NCBI GenBank assembly: GCA_022559845.1
Contig: CM040126.1
Coordinates: 124,162,886 to 124,226,885, forward strand
Length of the DNA stretch: 64,000 bases
Direction: 5' to 3'
From: Amorphophallus konjac
Taxonomy: Eukaryota; Streptophyta; Magnoliopsida; Alismatales; Araceae
Part shown: positions 1 through 11,240 of the stretch, piece by piece
How positions within the stretch are numbered: position 1 is the stretch's first letter
Layout of the letters: every line of letters begins with the position of its first letter
Made by a program: the position numbers and the translations under genes
The notes under the pieces: model-generated
Told to the model about the DNA's origin: nothing
What the model saw: the letters and a program-made list of their open reading frames with translations, nothing else
The model's database searches: none

Positions 1-1433
1 GCAGTGGTCAAACGGTCCTTCAATGTTTGGAAGCTTTGTTCACATTCCTCATTCCACTCATATGGCACTTCCTTGCGGGTCAACCTGGTGAGGGGTACTG
101 CAATCCTTGAGAAGTTTTTAATAAAACGTCGGTAATAACCAGCAAGACCAAGGAAACTCCTAATTTCTGTTACATTTGATGGTTGTTCCCAATTCTTTAC
201 CGCTTCAACCTTTGCGGGGTCCACTGAGATTCCATCTTTTGAAATTACATGTCCTAAGAAGGACACTTCTTCCAGTCAAAACTCGCATTTGCTAAATTTG
301 GCATATAATTGATTATCCCTCAATATCTACAATGCTATTCTTAAATGCACTTCATGCTCCTCTTCAGACTTTGAATATATCAGGATATCGTCGATAAAAA
401 CCACAATAAATTTGTCCAAATGCGGTCTAAAGATGCTATTCATAAGCTGCATAAAACCTGCAGGGGCATTTGTTAGTCCAAAAGGCATAACAGTAAATTC
501 ATAATGCCCTTACCTGCTACGAAATGCAGTTTTGTGAATATCCTCGTCCTTGATCCTCAATTGGTGATAACCTGATCGAAGATCAATTTTTGAGAAATAC
601 TTTGCTCCAGAAATCTGATCGAAGAGTTCATCAATTCTTGGCAGCGGGTATTTATTCTTGATAGTAAGGTGGTTCAGCTGCCGATAATCGATGCACAGTC
701 TCATCGATCCATCCTTCTTCTTGACGAACAACACTGGTGCTCCCCACGGGGAAGTACTTGGTCTGATAAATCCTTTCTTCAATAGCTCCATTAGCTGTTC
801 CTTCAATTCCTTTAATTCTGCGGGGGACATTCTGTAGGGTGTTTTGGAAACAGGTCCGGCACCCGGAACAAGGTCTATAGTGAACGAGACCTCTCTCTCT
901 GGTGGCAAACCAGGCAAATCTTCAGGGAAAATATCAGAGAACTCCCGAACCACTAGAATGTCTTCTAGTCTAGCTACCTTAGCCTCTGTGGCAGTTACAA
1001 ATGCTAAGAATGCCTCGCATCCTTTGTTGATAAGTTTATGGGCTCGAAGAGCAGAGATGACTGGTGATCTCTTTCGGGGAGTAACGTAAGTTAACTCCGG
1101 GTAATCCACAAAATTTACTTTTCCATTTCGACAATCTACAGTTGCCCGATAGGTGGATAGCCAATCGGCCCCTAGAATTACATCGTACTCTTTCAGATCT
1201 AAGCATATTAAATTTGCAGGTAAATTGTGGCCTTTAACCATAATCTTACAATTAGGGTAATGGAAAGTGACATCAGACTCGTTCCCTAACGGGGTAGAAA
1301 TCACTAAGTTTATCCATTCCGGTTCCATAGAGAATGAAGCAGCAAATTTCTTTGAAACAAAAGAATGTGTGGCGCCAGTATCAAACAGTACTTGAGCAGA
1401 TTTAGAGCAGACAGTCAAAATACCTTCCACCAA
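1..1433 (-). pseudogene. pol: pol fragment (aspartic protease + reverse transcriptase) of the Tekay-like element
   Basis: The N-terminal part (1433 to 510) contains the retropepsin motif FDTGATHSF and the downstream ILGADWL motif. It is followed by the start of Ty3/gypsy RT ([42 protein letters not shown]). An in-frame TAA at 510-512 stops it directly after the TAFRSR motif. RT similarity resumes to the left, including [10 protein letters not shown] and FIDDILIYS (the catalytic DD pair) and GHVIS, with two more stops in the 240-330 region. The protease frame differs from gag, overlapping it at 1415-1433, so a frameshift separates them. RNase H and integrase are outside the window. This is a decayed copy; the stops make expression of a full polyprotein impossible. 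Confidence 0.9.
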
Positions 1434-2425
1434 CCCACCCTCGGTTGGTTCCGTCTCTTGGAGAGCTTGTAAATGTCCTTGCTTCTTTGCTTCTCTTCCT
1501 TTGTCTCCGGCTCACTTTGCTCGTTCATCATCGGACAATCGGGAATACAGTGTTCTTTACTCCCACAACGAAGGCATGCTCCAAGCCATCTCCAGCATTC
1601 CGCAGCCGGATGACCCGGCTTGTCGCAATATTTACAATTCTCCTTAGGCGGCGCCGTGATGGAGAAAGGTTTGTTGTTGCCTTTCTTGAATTTCTTCTCT
1701 TTGGAGGGTTCACCTCCATTATTGGTCCGCTTCTTAAAAGACGGTTTAAAAGTGTTGGGGCTTGTAACATTCTCCCTTTTATCCTTACCACGGATTTTGT
1801 CAGACAGTTCCGTGGCGTCTTCTAGCAACTGGGTACGACATACCATCTCTGAGTATACTTGGATATCCAATGGAGCGAGCTGGGTGATATACTGGGGTCG
1901 TAACCCATTCAAGAACCTTCTTGCCTTCATCTTTTCAGTGCAAACTAAATGTGGTGCATATCTAGATAACCGGGAGAACTGGGCTTCATAGTCAGCTACC
2001 GACAGGGATCGTTGCTTCAAGACAGCAAATTCCGCGGCCTTTTTCTCCTGAACATGGTCGGAGAAATACTTGCTATTGAAATGCTCGACAAATTCTACCC
2101 AAGTAACATGATTTTCGGGTAAGGTGGCCTCAACAGACTCCCACCAAGCACGAGTGTCCCGTTCTAGTTGGAACGTGGCTAGAAGCACCCTTTCATCATC
2201 TGCGCATTGCATGACGCGGAAGATCCGTTCGATCTCTTTTATCCAATTCTCTGCATCCTCAGGGTTTGATGATCCTGCGAACCTCGGAGGGTTGAGGTTC
2301 CTAAAACTCCGATGGAGGTCGCCAGCTCCATGGTGTGCCCCACCTTGAGCCACCTGTTGCAAGGCCTGGGTCAGGCCCTGAACAGTTCGTTGCATCTCAC
2401 GCCATTGTGCGCGTTCAGCAGCCAT
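1415..2425 (-). CDS. gag: gag of the Tekay-like element
   Basis: This 336-aa protein is the capsid/nucleocapsid precursor of the retrotransposon. An N-terminal amphipathic segment ([20 protein letters not shown]) is followed by the retrotransposon gag core ([18 protein letters not shown], then [16 protein letters not shown], and a segment ending in RLSRYAPH). Two zinc knuckles follow at about residues 265-300: [14 protein letters not shown] and [14 protein letters not shown]. The start at 2425 is the first ATG after the PBS, about 150 bp downstream of it, as expected. The frame ends at 1415 just past the knuckles and the protease lies in another frame. Autonomous Tekay elements usually have one continuous frame, so I read this as a frameshift mutation, but a recoding site cannot be excluded. 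The gag frame itself has no stop. Confidence 0.88.
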   Translation of the reverse strand: MAAERAQWREMQRTVQGLTQALQQVAQGGAHHGAGDLHRSFRNLNPPRFAGSSNPEDAENWIKEIERIFRVMQCADDERVLLATFQLERDTRAWWESVEATLPENHVTWVEFVEHFNSKYFSDHVQEKKAAEFAVLKQRSLSVADYEAQFSRLSRYAPHLVCTEKMKARRFLNGLRPQYITQLAPLDIQVYSEMVCRTQLLEDATELSDKIRGKDKRENVTSPNTFKPSFKKRTNNGGEPSKEKKFKKGNNKPFSITAPPKENCKYCDKPGHPAAECWRWLGACLRCGSKEHCIPDCPMMNEQSEPETKEEKQRSKDIYKLSKRRNQPRVGWWKVF

Positions 2426-2593
2426 AGTCCTACAAGTAGTGAACCTTAATTAGTTTCATGTTGAAATTTGTAGTCGGATGCCCTACGAGGACTTATACCC
2501 ATGGCACTACCCATCCTCACAGTTTGGGATAGATCTATCCTTGGACTTGGGTTTCCTAGGACTTGAAATCCTAGGCTCTGATACCACAAAAAC
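2426..2593 (-). promoter_or_regulatory. 5' leader and primer-binding site (tRNA-iMet type) of the Tekay-like element
   Basis: Positions 2575-2586 read TGGTATCAGAGC on the minus strand. This is the standard match to the 3' end of initiator methionine tRNA used to prime minus-strand cDNA synthesis. It is separated from the LTR end (GGGCGTGACA, minus strand, ending at 2594) by 7 bp. The rest of the short leader up to the gag ATG shows nothing else I recognise. Confidence 0.85.
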
Positions 2594-3207
2594 TGTCACG
2601 CCCTGAGCGCGGAAGGGACCCGAGAGAACGCGACGAGTTTATATCAATCATGTCAATCAGAGCAAGTAGAATTTTGACATCAAAATAGAGTGTGCAATAA
2701 GATGAGCTTTTGAAACATAATCAAACACTGATACCAGTGATAATAACAAACCCATAAATAAAGTCACATACTCCAAGACTTAACAATATGAACCAGGCCC
2801 ACGAGCCTTAACTATTACAACACATTGACATAACACCATATCGAACGACAAGACTCCTAAGAATAAACTAAGGATGACAAGACACAATAAGTGGTAGTAG
2901 CACGACGCTTGCAGATTCTACGCTCATCACTCTTGCTCCTGCCCATCTGAGTCCGAGTCATGGTCCGTATTACCTAAAAAGTTTGGGGACAAGAACTTGG
3001 TGAGCGAACGCTCAGTAGGAATTATATCTCAAGAACTAGCAATTGGTTTAAGTAATTACCTTTTTCAAATGCAAGTCTAGCATGTAAAACATGTAAAATA
3101 GAATGCTATGGAATTGAACATGATAACGAGATGAAATAACATGTATTGTTGATCCAAGATAGGGAATTTCAAGTATTCAAGATTTCAAGAACGAGTACCA
3201 AGTATAT
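2594..3207 (-). repeat. 5' LTR of the Tekay-like element, segment 1 (U5 side)
   Basis: This LTR starts (minus-strand 3' end) with GGGCGTGACA next to the PBS and runs to the insertion point of Tat-A. The last five bases, TATAT at 3203-3207, are duplicated at 19571-19575 on the other side of Tat-A. The LTR therefore continues at 19571. No gene is visible in this 614-bp segment. Confidence 0.85.
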
Positions 3208-4512
3208 TGTGAATCATGGAAAATAATCCACTTTTAAGAAAAATAGGCATAGTGCATAAGAAGAATAATGAAAAAGGGAGTAAAAGAGCACGTGGTGCTA
3301 CTAAGGAGAGTGATCGCCAGAGGGGTTACCTCAATAAGAAGAAAAGATGATCGCGAATACCTGGTGGTAATAGGATGCGGGATGGATGTGGGTTCCTTCC
3401 TCCACCTTCTATCGGCCAGCCGATGAAGGGGGTTTTTCCTCTTTGATTACCTTTGAACAAAGAACAAACAAATAAAAGAAAAGGAGATTAGCCAAACGTG
3501 AGTGTAGTATCAATCCAAAGATGAAAGATGGTGATGAAAGAAGAGCATAAAGTATGCACCTTTTGTTTGTTTTAAAACCCTTAGAGAATTAGGGAGAGGA
3601 AAAGAGATGCATTGAAAAACTAATGCAAGGAAAAAGCTATACGATGATGAACAAAGATGAATGAAGACAACAAACGAAGATAAGAAAAGATCCCTGCTGT
3701 TCCTGTAAACAGTAAAGGGAAAACACCTTGGATGCGGCAGCAGGAGGAAGCAGAGAGCTTCTGTATGTATACGTGCGTCTAACCTCTATAACAACTCATA
3801 ACTCACGATTCTTTCTTAACAGCTCTGCTTCTAACCTTGCACCCGTTAACCTCCCTGTAACCTCACGCGAGATCAACCAGGGGACTCTTTTATAGGGTTT
3901 CGATCAAGATAAACACAGATTTGGGAAGATAAGAATAGGTAGTGGTCATCAATGGCAAGGACTCTAGTTCCCAGATCGAGCAAGGTGATCAAGAAAGGCA
4001 GGGAACTCTTTAGGAAAGGTGAGTTTAAGCAGAACACGAAAGGGTGAGACATGACCTACCCAAGGGCATCAATTACAAATTGACGACCACCTCCAGGACG
4101 TTAATTCAAAACACGACCGGGATAAAGGCGTCACTTCCCGGAATCAATTTTGGTAATAAAAGCCTTCTTAAAAAAAATGTAAAGAGACGCCTGCAGCAAT
4201 GGCGTTAAACAAAAACAGGCCCTATGGAAGGACATTAATCATTGATTTTGCAATTTGAGCGATACTCGTAAAATACCAGGAATTGACGCCCTTCCCTGTG
4301 GTCGTCCTTTCTTAAGAACACGCCCCAGATTAGGGCGCTATTTAAAACACGCCCCTCTTCAAGTCGTTAATCACCAAAAACCCAAGAATAAATCATAAAA
4401 ACACACAAAAATAGAAAAACTTTATATTATAGAAATATTGAAGTTCACTTTGGGGCGTTAACATAGTGACATGAGATTTGATCAACATAGCGTCAATTTT
4501 GGCGTGTCTACA
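3208..4512 (-). repeat. 3' LTR of Tat-A
   Basis: This is the left copy of the 1.3-kb terminal repeat, paired with 18267-19570. It begins TGTGAATCATGG and ends GGCGTGTCTACA. The last ~470 bp (4040-4510) hold about eight short inverted-repeat words of the ACGCC...GGCGT type in AT-rich spacers. The right copy is slightly better conserved in these words: several degenerate ones here are intact at 19100-19300. No gene is visible; small reading frames here are not conserved between the two copies. Confidence 0.92.
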
Positions 4513-5849
4513 GCTGCCCCGCCTTGGCGTCTGCTTTGGAAGGGAGTGAGACGGAATGAAGGTGAAAGTGCAATAAGTAAAATGAAGTAGAGCGAACTGA
4601 TAAGTAGATGCCAAGGTGTGATGTGACACGCCTCAGACACTAAGCATGGAAAATCTTTCCAAGATTCAAAGTGAAACAAACTCCGGGTGATTCCAAGGAA
4701 GCATCGATTTGCTGGATAAAGGAGACTAAACTAAGCAAATAAAATGTGCGCGTGGGCACGATAAGGAGACACCATTGGAGAGCGGTTATCAGCCAATGTG
4801 GACGTGCTACAACCAAGGTGGATTTGTAGAAAAATAAAGGGAATTGAGATGAAGACCCAGCAAAGGAACAGTTTCAAGGAACTAGCCTGAGCGGCTTCAA
4901 AGAGAATAAAGTACTCAATTTGGAGTGGAATATCTCATGTCAACTCAATCAAGAGCGAGTGACCTTCATTATTGCCATAATATGAAGATTTTCAGCATGA
5001 AGCTCAAAGTCCTATATGATGCATGCTGGGCTAAAAGGAAAAGATAAAACAAACTAAAAATAAAAAATAATCAAGGATAATATTGTTAAGCCATCTAGAT
5101 TTGGTCAAGAATCCAGATCTCTGAGCTGACACTAAACCGAAGCCCGTTTGTCCGTGCATCAACCCAGAAAAGTGGAACCATCGTCCCAGACCTTTAATGA
5201 CTCAACGGCCTATCCGTGTGATCAAGACTCTCCTGGAATTATCACCATTTTTTGATGAAGGGGAACTCAAATTCCAGGTTCATCAGAACCACAAGGTCCT
5301 TGATATGCTATAATAGCGTAGAATACCATATAGTAACAATGCTTACAGGAAAGAAATACAAAAATAGAGCGATGATACTCCGACACATGACCCACGCTCC
5401 TCGAACTCTGCAATCTTCTGCACTCAAAAGTTCATTAGTTCTCTCAAAGCAAAGCAAAATATGATCATAAGTGCTTAACCAAAAATAACTCCAATTAAAA
5501 GATAGCACTTAAGTTCATCAAAGCATATGGAGAATCAAATATGCAAGTCAACAAAATAACGACTGGAGTTCATGGCGTCAACATATGAAAGACGACTGAC
5601 ATCAAGGTGTCAAAATATGAAAAACTCCCTTCATCAAGGCGTTAAATGCACCGAGAGTTCAAGAAGAAGACGACCCTCCTGGAGACGCGAAATAAAACAC
5701 GACCTCGGTCAAGTCGTCAATTCTACAATTGACGCCCCAAGAGAGGACGTTAATTAACAACGCGCTTCCGTCTCCAATTCGAAAGCTAAGCCCAATCCTA
5801 ATTGTAATCAACCTGCAACTCCGAACGGGCATTAAACTCTCCAAACTTC
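4513..5849 (-). other. Tat-A 3' non-coding region with polypurine tract and a block shared with Tat-B
   Basis: Directly inside the 3' LTR the minus strand reads GGCGGGGCAGC, a plausible polypurine tract for plus-strand priming. Up to about 5340 the sequence aligns by eye with 26419-27240 of Tat-B, including GCTGCCCCGCCTTGGCGTCT, GAACTCAAATTCCAG and CGGCCTATCCGT. The two elements have different LTRs, so this is a retained internal region, perhaps cis-acting. Positions 5560-5760 carry another five ACGCC/GGCGT words. No protein-coding similarity is seen. Confidence 0.6.
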
Positions 5850-5857
5850 TATAAATA
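5850..5857 (+). promoter_or_regulatory. TATA box of the DUF7745-like gene
   Basis: The sequence TATAAATA lies 111 bp upstream of the ATG at 5968, on the gene's own strand and inside the retroelement. With transcription expected about 30 bp downstream, it would give an ~85-nt 5' UTR. It suggests a promoter independent of the LTR. It has not been tested; AT-rich DNA makes chance TATA boxes common. Confidence 0.55.
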
Positions 5858-5967
5858 GGAAGAAACTTCCTTATGATCAAAGCACATTCATCGAATTCCT
5901 GCTTCTTCTGCTTCCTCTGTCTGTTCACAGGTGCTGTGACCGCTCAAGCTCTACCTGCAGACCAAAG

Positions 5968-7375
5968 ATGGAGAGAGCTATTAAAAGATCCAAGAGTTCC
6001 ACTCTCAGACTAACCGAAATCAATGGGCATATCAGCAGTCGAATTGCCATGAACCAGGTAAAGTGGAATTGTTTCTTTCTGTTCTTTCTTTCATATCTTC
6101 ATAGTCCTTCTGTTCTGTATTCTCATCCTTCTCTCTGTTCCTTTCTTTTACCTACAGGATTATCCAAATGTTCCAGGAGCCAGGAGATTCACAAAGATTA
6201 AGTGGCTGCCTCTTCTTCTCTCCAAGTTCTCTTCAGACATGAGGGTCTACTTAGCAAGATGGCACCTCTTAAGCCTAGTCACCCATGCCAAACATTATGA
6301 CCAGATTCACCTTGATTGGGCTGCCATAGGAGCTCTAATTGAAATATGGCACCCTTCCACTCATACCTTCCCATTCTCAACTTTTGAGGCCTCAATCTTG
6401 TTAGAAGAACAAGAGATGATCTTAGGCTTAAAGAGAATGAAGCTAGGAGATGAGGAAAAAAAGGCCATCATGCCAAGACCAGTTTCTTCACATGAGCTAC
6501 TAACAAGTTTAATTCCCAGCCCAAACTTAATGAACCAAATCAAAGCTACAAAAGGAATCAATCTCTTAAAGCTTGCTTCTTGGGTGTACAAGAGATCCGA
6601 TCAAGCTAAAGAAGATGCAGAGATAGAACGGGTGGCAAAAGCTTTCGTGGTATGCTTGGCAGGAGCAATCCTATTTCCATCCACAGAAGACTTCCTAGAG
6701 GAAACCCAATTAAGCGCAATAGTGAGCCTATGGGAAGGAGAGAGAGCGGGAGTGTCAATTCTAGCCTATCTCTATAGCGGGCTTACCTCGGCGGCAATGG
6801 GAAGACCCATCTATGGATGCATGCTAGCACTCTCAAGTTGGGTAGATCTCCACTTCAAGTTCGATCCCTGTGAGGAGACCCAACAACCTTCTAGAATCTT
6901 CTCAAAAAGCCCACTCTCTTACATGACCGGTTCATTAGGAATAAGCAATAGGGTGATGAACCAGATACCTCAAATCAAAAAGAGAATGGAATGGAGAGAA
7001 CATCTCAAGGTAATGCCAAAGAACCTTTTTACTTGCGCCCCGGGAATACTCAAGATTCAAGAACTCCGCGCACGATTCTCCACCGGCAAGGACCTTCGAC
7101 TCATAGGCGCTTCAGAATTTGTGCTATACAACTCACACAGGTGTCTTCCTCAACTTGGGCTTCCAGGGCAAATATTTGAAGATCCATCTCATCTCCCTCC
7201 GATCAAGACACGGGATCTCGACAGCAACGAAGATGGAGAAGAGTGCACAACTATCCAAGCTCTGTGGAAAATCAACAAGGCTCATCATCCTGTGGAGAAC
7301 TTAGAAGAAGACAGAGAACAGTGGAAGTCTTATGTAATTGCTTTAAGGATCCTGAGGCCCAAAATGGCTCACTGA
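5968..7375 (+). CDS. DUF7745-like protein, intact two-exon gene antisense inside Tat-A
   Basis: The gene has two exons, 5968-6057 and 6158-7375, joined in phase 0 by a GTAAAG...CTACAG intron of 100 bp, giving 435 aa without stops. The start at 5968 (AAGATGG context) follows a TATA box, and an AATAAA lies 19 bp after the stop. The N-terminus is basic (RAIKRSK). The body resembles the plant DUF7745 family: an IEIWHPSTHTFPFSTFEASI segment near residues 75-95, then AKAFVVCLAGAILFP and GRPIYGCMLALSSWVDLHF around residues 165-235. The function is unknown. Such genes are found scattered with Tat-type retroelements and are related in style to the plant mobile domain. It lies antisense to the element's gag-pol. 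Its intact frame, next to a broken RT and a broken PMD gene, is notable. The family name is from memory and the intron is predicted. Confidence 0.7.
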
Positions 7376-7393
7376 ACGCAATGTAATCTTTTC

Positions 7394-7399
7394 AATAAA
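7394..7399 (+). terminator. Poly(A) signal of the DUF7745-like gene
   Basis: AATAAA follows the stop codon by 18 bp within TTTTCAATAAACAATAATG, a T-rich then A-rich context usual for plant 3' ends. It supports the gene having its own transcript end. Confidence 0.5.
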
Positions 7400-8043
7400 C
7401 AATAATGATATTTTGATTGAGCATATTAACACAGTGTTTCTGATCAAATCTTCCAATGACCCGCGGTTCTGTTGCAAATAACGACTCAGCCAATGTCGTC
7501 AATTCCATAAATGACGCCTCAGCATACGTCGTCTTCAATGATTGATCTCTCATAATTGACGCCTTCACCGGTGGGCGTTAACTGAATAACGACTTAAGAC
7601 AAGGCATTAATTTATTCAAATTCCCAAAAGATATTCGTTGAAATTCCAAAAGTAACGCCTTCAGCAAAGCCACGTTTCATACAAGCAACGCCTCCAACTC
7701 AGACGTTAATCAAAAATAGTAATGATGATTTCCATCGCATCAATCAATCTCCATTTAATGCTTCTGACGACGGTTATCATTCCCCATGCAAAAAAAATTA
7801 ATGCCCCAGATAGCGTCGTCCATTGTCAAGAAACGCCCATGGTTTCAGTCGTCAATTCCATAAGACACGGCCTTCCTTAGGTCGTCAATTCTTTTTGACC
7901 GTTCAACTTTTCTTTCCCTCCTTTCTTCTTCTTCCTTCGTCCACTTTCCTTTCTTTCTTCTGCAAACCCTAACCGAAGAACCTCCCCCATCTCTCTCATT
8001 CTCTCTCATTCTCTACACCCCTCTCTACACCCTGGCCCTAGCC
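7400..8043 (+). promoter_or_regulatory. Intergenic region and likely promoter/5' UTR of the PMD gene, with hairpin words
   Basis: Positions 7480-7890 hold about eight ACGCC/GGCGT or ACGAC/GTCGT inverted words. From 7900 the plus strand becomes strongly CT-rich (TTCTTCTTCCTTCGTCC, then repeated TCTCTCATTC) and carries AAACCCTAA (7964-7972), a telo-box found in many plant promoters of growth-related genes. This leads into GCCATGGCC at 8044. A clear TATA box is not visible. I read this as a pyrimidine-rich core promoter and leader. Confidence 0.5.
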
Positions 8044-11000
8044 ATGGCCGGCGGTGGACACAAACGCCAACGGGTTTCCACCCCGGAGGTGGTGGATTTG
8101 GGCGAGGACCTCTACGCCGAGGAGGAGGTTCCCCCCGTGGCGGTTGAGGAAGATCCGGCGGCGGCGGCCGGCGACGCACCAGCGACGGTGGCCGGCGACG
8201 GGGAAGAGCGAGAAGACGAAGGGCATGAAGAGGGAGGAGACGAGGAAGAAGATGAAGGCGAAGGCGGTGACGGCGAACCAACGGCGGTGGTCGTGCCTCG
8301 CCGCGGCCAACTCCGACGGCCACGGCAGCCACGGCCCGAACTCCGGGGAGAACTAACAGGACCCAAACGACAGAAGGCAAGCCCCCCCAACCCTCTCTTC
8401 CATTTTTTTTATTTTTATTTCCAATTTCACTCCATTTCCCTAGCCATCGGGGGAGAAAACCAGAGATTCAGAAAGAAGACGCCCCCAGGGGTGTCATGAA
8501 TTAAAGAAAAGACGCCCATACCTGGGGTCGTCAATTCATTTTCTTTATTTTGAAACAAATTAATTTCATGAGAACACGCCCTGTAGCATGTCGTTAATTG
8601 GAATCATCATGTTTTATCAATCATGCCGTTAATTTCATACTTCTCAATTTTTTTCAATTACCTCTTCAATATTAATGCCTTGATTTATATCTCGCATGCT
8701 GTTTTTATTTTATTTTCAAAAACCCTGGAAAACAACGCCCCCCATCGGGGCGTCAATTCAACAGATAACGACCATAGGAGTGGTCATCTATTTCATTTTA
8801 TTCCAGAAATTACTAAAAGTTCATTTTCAGAAAACGTCCCTCACAAGGGCGTTACCTAAACAAATGACGACCCTGGGACGGGCGTCAATTAAAAAAAACC
8901 TTTAGGAATTTAGAAATTAACCACCAAACCATGCCCCCCCACAGGGGCGTCTCTTAAACAAACAACGACCTAGGGCAGGTCGTAAATTCAAAGCTCACTT
9001 AGAAACCACGCCCCCCTCAGGGGCGCCAATTAAGCAAACCACGACCCAAGGGCCGTCGTTAATTAAATCAAACATCAACATCTTGAACCAAGGCAATTAA
9101 GTGAATTTCAGCATGAATAATTGATTAATTAAGCCAAAATTTCTTTCTTTATGCATGCAGGGGTTGATGAGGACACGGATCTCCTGGGTCATGGTCCGGG
9201 CAGCATATTACGGCCTCCCCGAGTTCCAGAGAGCCAGGGTAGATGCTATGGGGTTCGGGGCCTTCCTTAGCATAGAGCCAGTTAGACCAGACCTACCGCT
9301 TATCCAGGTTCTGAGGGAGAGGTGGGATAGGACTAGCCGGACATTCCTGATGCCTTGGGGTCATATGGTCCCTACCCTGGAGGATGTAGCTAGGATCACA
9401 GGACTGAGGGTAGATGGTGAGGCAGTGAGCGGGATCACCTTACCAGACTATACCGAGCTTGCCCAGAGACTGCTAGGGTTAGAGATGGTCTACGAGACAC
9501 CTAGCGAGTTTAGGACTATCTTTCGCACCGACCTGACTACAGTGATGGGCTTAGGGGATGCTAGGCATAGGTCAGGGGAGTCCTTAGAGTAGTTCTCACA
9601 GAGATTGACCGAGGGGGCTAGGGCAGTCTATTGCCAGGACCTGACTGACAGGGAGAGAGCAGACCGGGACTTGAGGAGGTTTCTACTGCTGCTGCTCGGG
9701 AGGCTATTGCTCGGCACGAAGGGCGACGTCATCAACTGCCGATTCCTAGGGATCCTCGAGGACTTAGAGGGAGTCGGCATATACGCCTGGGGAGCGGCGC
9801 TGCTGTCGCACTTACTAGCCGACCTGTCCACGGGGACAGGACGAGAGACGATCGTCAGTGGCTTCTCACCTTTTCTTCAGGTATGCACTTATATATTTTT
9901 TCCCTTCTTTTTTTTCTTTTTCTTCTTTTTTATGCATGGGAATGCCTCACTAATGCAATGCATGGATGCAGGTTTGGAGCCATCTGTACATGCCCATGGG
10001 GCGTGTCGATCCACGGCCTGGAGGTGAGGGGGCTTTCCCTCTAGCACGGCACTGGCTGCCAGTCGTTTTCGGTGCCCCACTCGGCTACGAGTTGTGGGTG
10101 CTACGGAGAGAGTTCCGAGACTTCCCTCCCTCGCTGGTATGAATGTTATGCATTTTTTTATGTTTATTTGAATTTATTATGATTATGATGAGATGACATG
10201 CATGTTCATGGATGCAGGTGCGATGGAGGCCTTACGAGGGGATGACCGACGAGGGCCGGCCATGGGTCGTAGCAGGGCGACCTCGCTTTGAGCATGAGCT
10301 TTGGGTTCACTGCTTGAGCGAGATCGAGCCGTTACGGCTTAGACTGGTGATGAGGACCCTGGGCCCACACCAGGAGTGGATAGAGGTTGGGGAGCCGCGA
10401 GGGATCGGAAAGAAGACACGCGGTCGCACGAAGGCGATCGACTAGAGAGTGCGGTTCGAGGACCAGTACGCCGACTGGCGGCGAGGCGGGACCCGAGTCA
10501 CTTCCCAGGCGACCGACAGCTCCGAGTACCTCCGGCGCTACTGGGAGGTATACGCCGACCGACCCAGATGAGGGTCCTAGGGGTATGTATGAATGCACTT
10601 ATTTCTAAATTGAATGCAAATGCTTATGTGACTATCATGTGATCAATATGTAATGGATGCAGGATGCACGAGACATAGCAGCGATGGATGCCCAGGCCCA
10701 CCTATACAGCCTGGAGGACCAGCTGGCCACCACACGGGCGGACCTTGAGACCTTGGTGAGTGTTAAGTTTATGCAAATGAATTTTTTTGTTGAATTATTG
10801 ATGATTAGCCACTGACGATTTCAATGAATGCAGCGTGCCCAGCAGGGAGCCGTAGGGAGAGATGCAAGGGAAGCCTCCAGCTGGAGGGGACCCAGTGCAG
10901 AGGTGACCGCACTAGCAGAGCAGCTAGCGGGAGCGGTCACACGGGCCGAGGCTACAGAGCGCGACCTCGCCTCACGGGTAAATTCCAAAACTCAAACCTC

Positions 11001-11240
11001 ATTCAATTATTGATTATATATTTCATTGTGCACTGATGAAATTCATTTTTTCAGACTGAGGAGCTTCGAGCCGCTCTCACTTGCGTCTGCGAGGGACAGC
11101 AGGCGATGACTGCCCAGGTGAGTGATTTACTTTCCGTCATGTATGGCTTATTTCATGAATTATTGCACAAGGGAACTGATGATTTATTTACCTGTTTGCA
11201 GACCAGACAGTTACAGGCGGCACGTACCCAGGCTACCTGA
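8044..11240 (+). pseudogene. Plant-mobile-domain (PMD) gene, eight exons, broken
   Basis: Exons are predicted at 8044-8376, 9161-9880, 9972-10136, 10218-~10582, 10663-10755, 10834-10977, 11055-11117 and 11202-11240. Intron 1 uses a GC donor (AAG|GCAAGC); the others use GT. Acceptors are mostly TGCAG. Exon 1 encodes an acidic, NLS-bearing N-terminus (HKRQR, PKRQK). Exons 2-4 encode the PMD core (FLMPWGHMVPTLEDVARITG, GLRVDGEAVSG, VWSHLYMPMGR), and exons 5-8 a short helical, coiled-coil-like tail. Breaks are an in-frame TAG at 9590-9592, a TAG at 10443-10445 and a one-base frame slip near 10565-10575. PMD proteins include Arabidopsis MAIL1/MAIN, which act in transposon silencing. The stop TGA falls exactly where the opposite-strand RT sequence begins. 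Confidence 0.75.
8470..9062. repeat. ACGCC/GGCGT inverted-word array in intron 1 of the PMD gene
   Basis: About eleven short inverted words occur in 600 bp, separated by AT-rich linkers such as TCAATTAAA. Examples are AACGCCCCCCATCGGGGCGTC, GACGCCCATACCTGGGGTCG and ACGCCCCCCTCAGGGGCGCC, given here as partial strings. Stems vary between ACGCCC/GGGCGT, ACGACC/GGTCGT and GCGCC forms while remaining mostly complementary. No coding sequence is visible here. Confidence 0.8.

Noticed and set aside
2575..2586. tRNA gene at the TGGTATCAGAGC sites
   Set aside because: Only the 3'-end complement is present (a primer-binding site); there is no cloverleaf. The same applies to 22442-22453.
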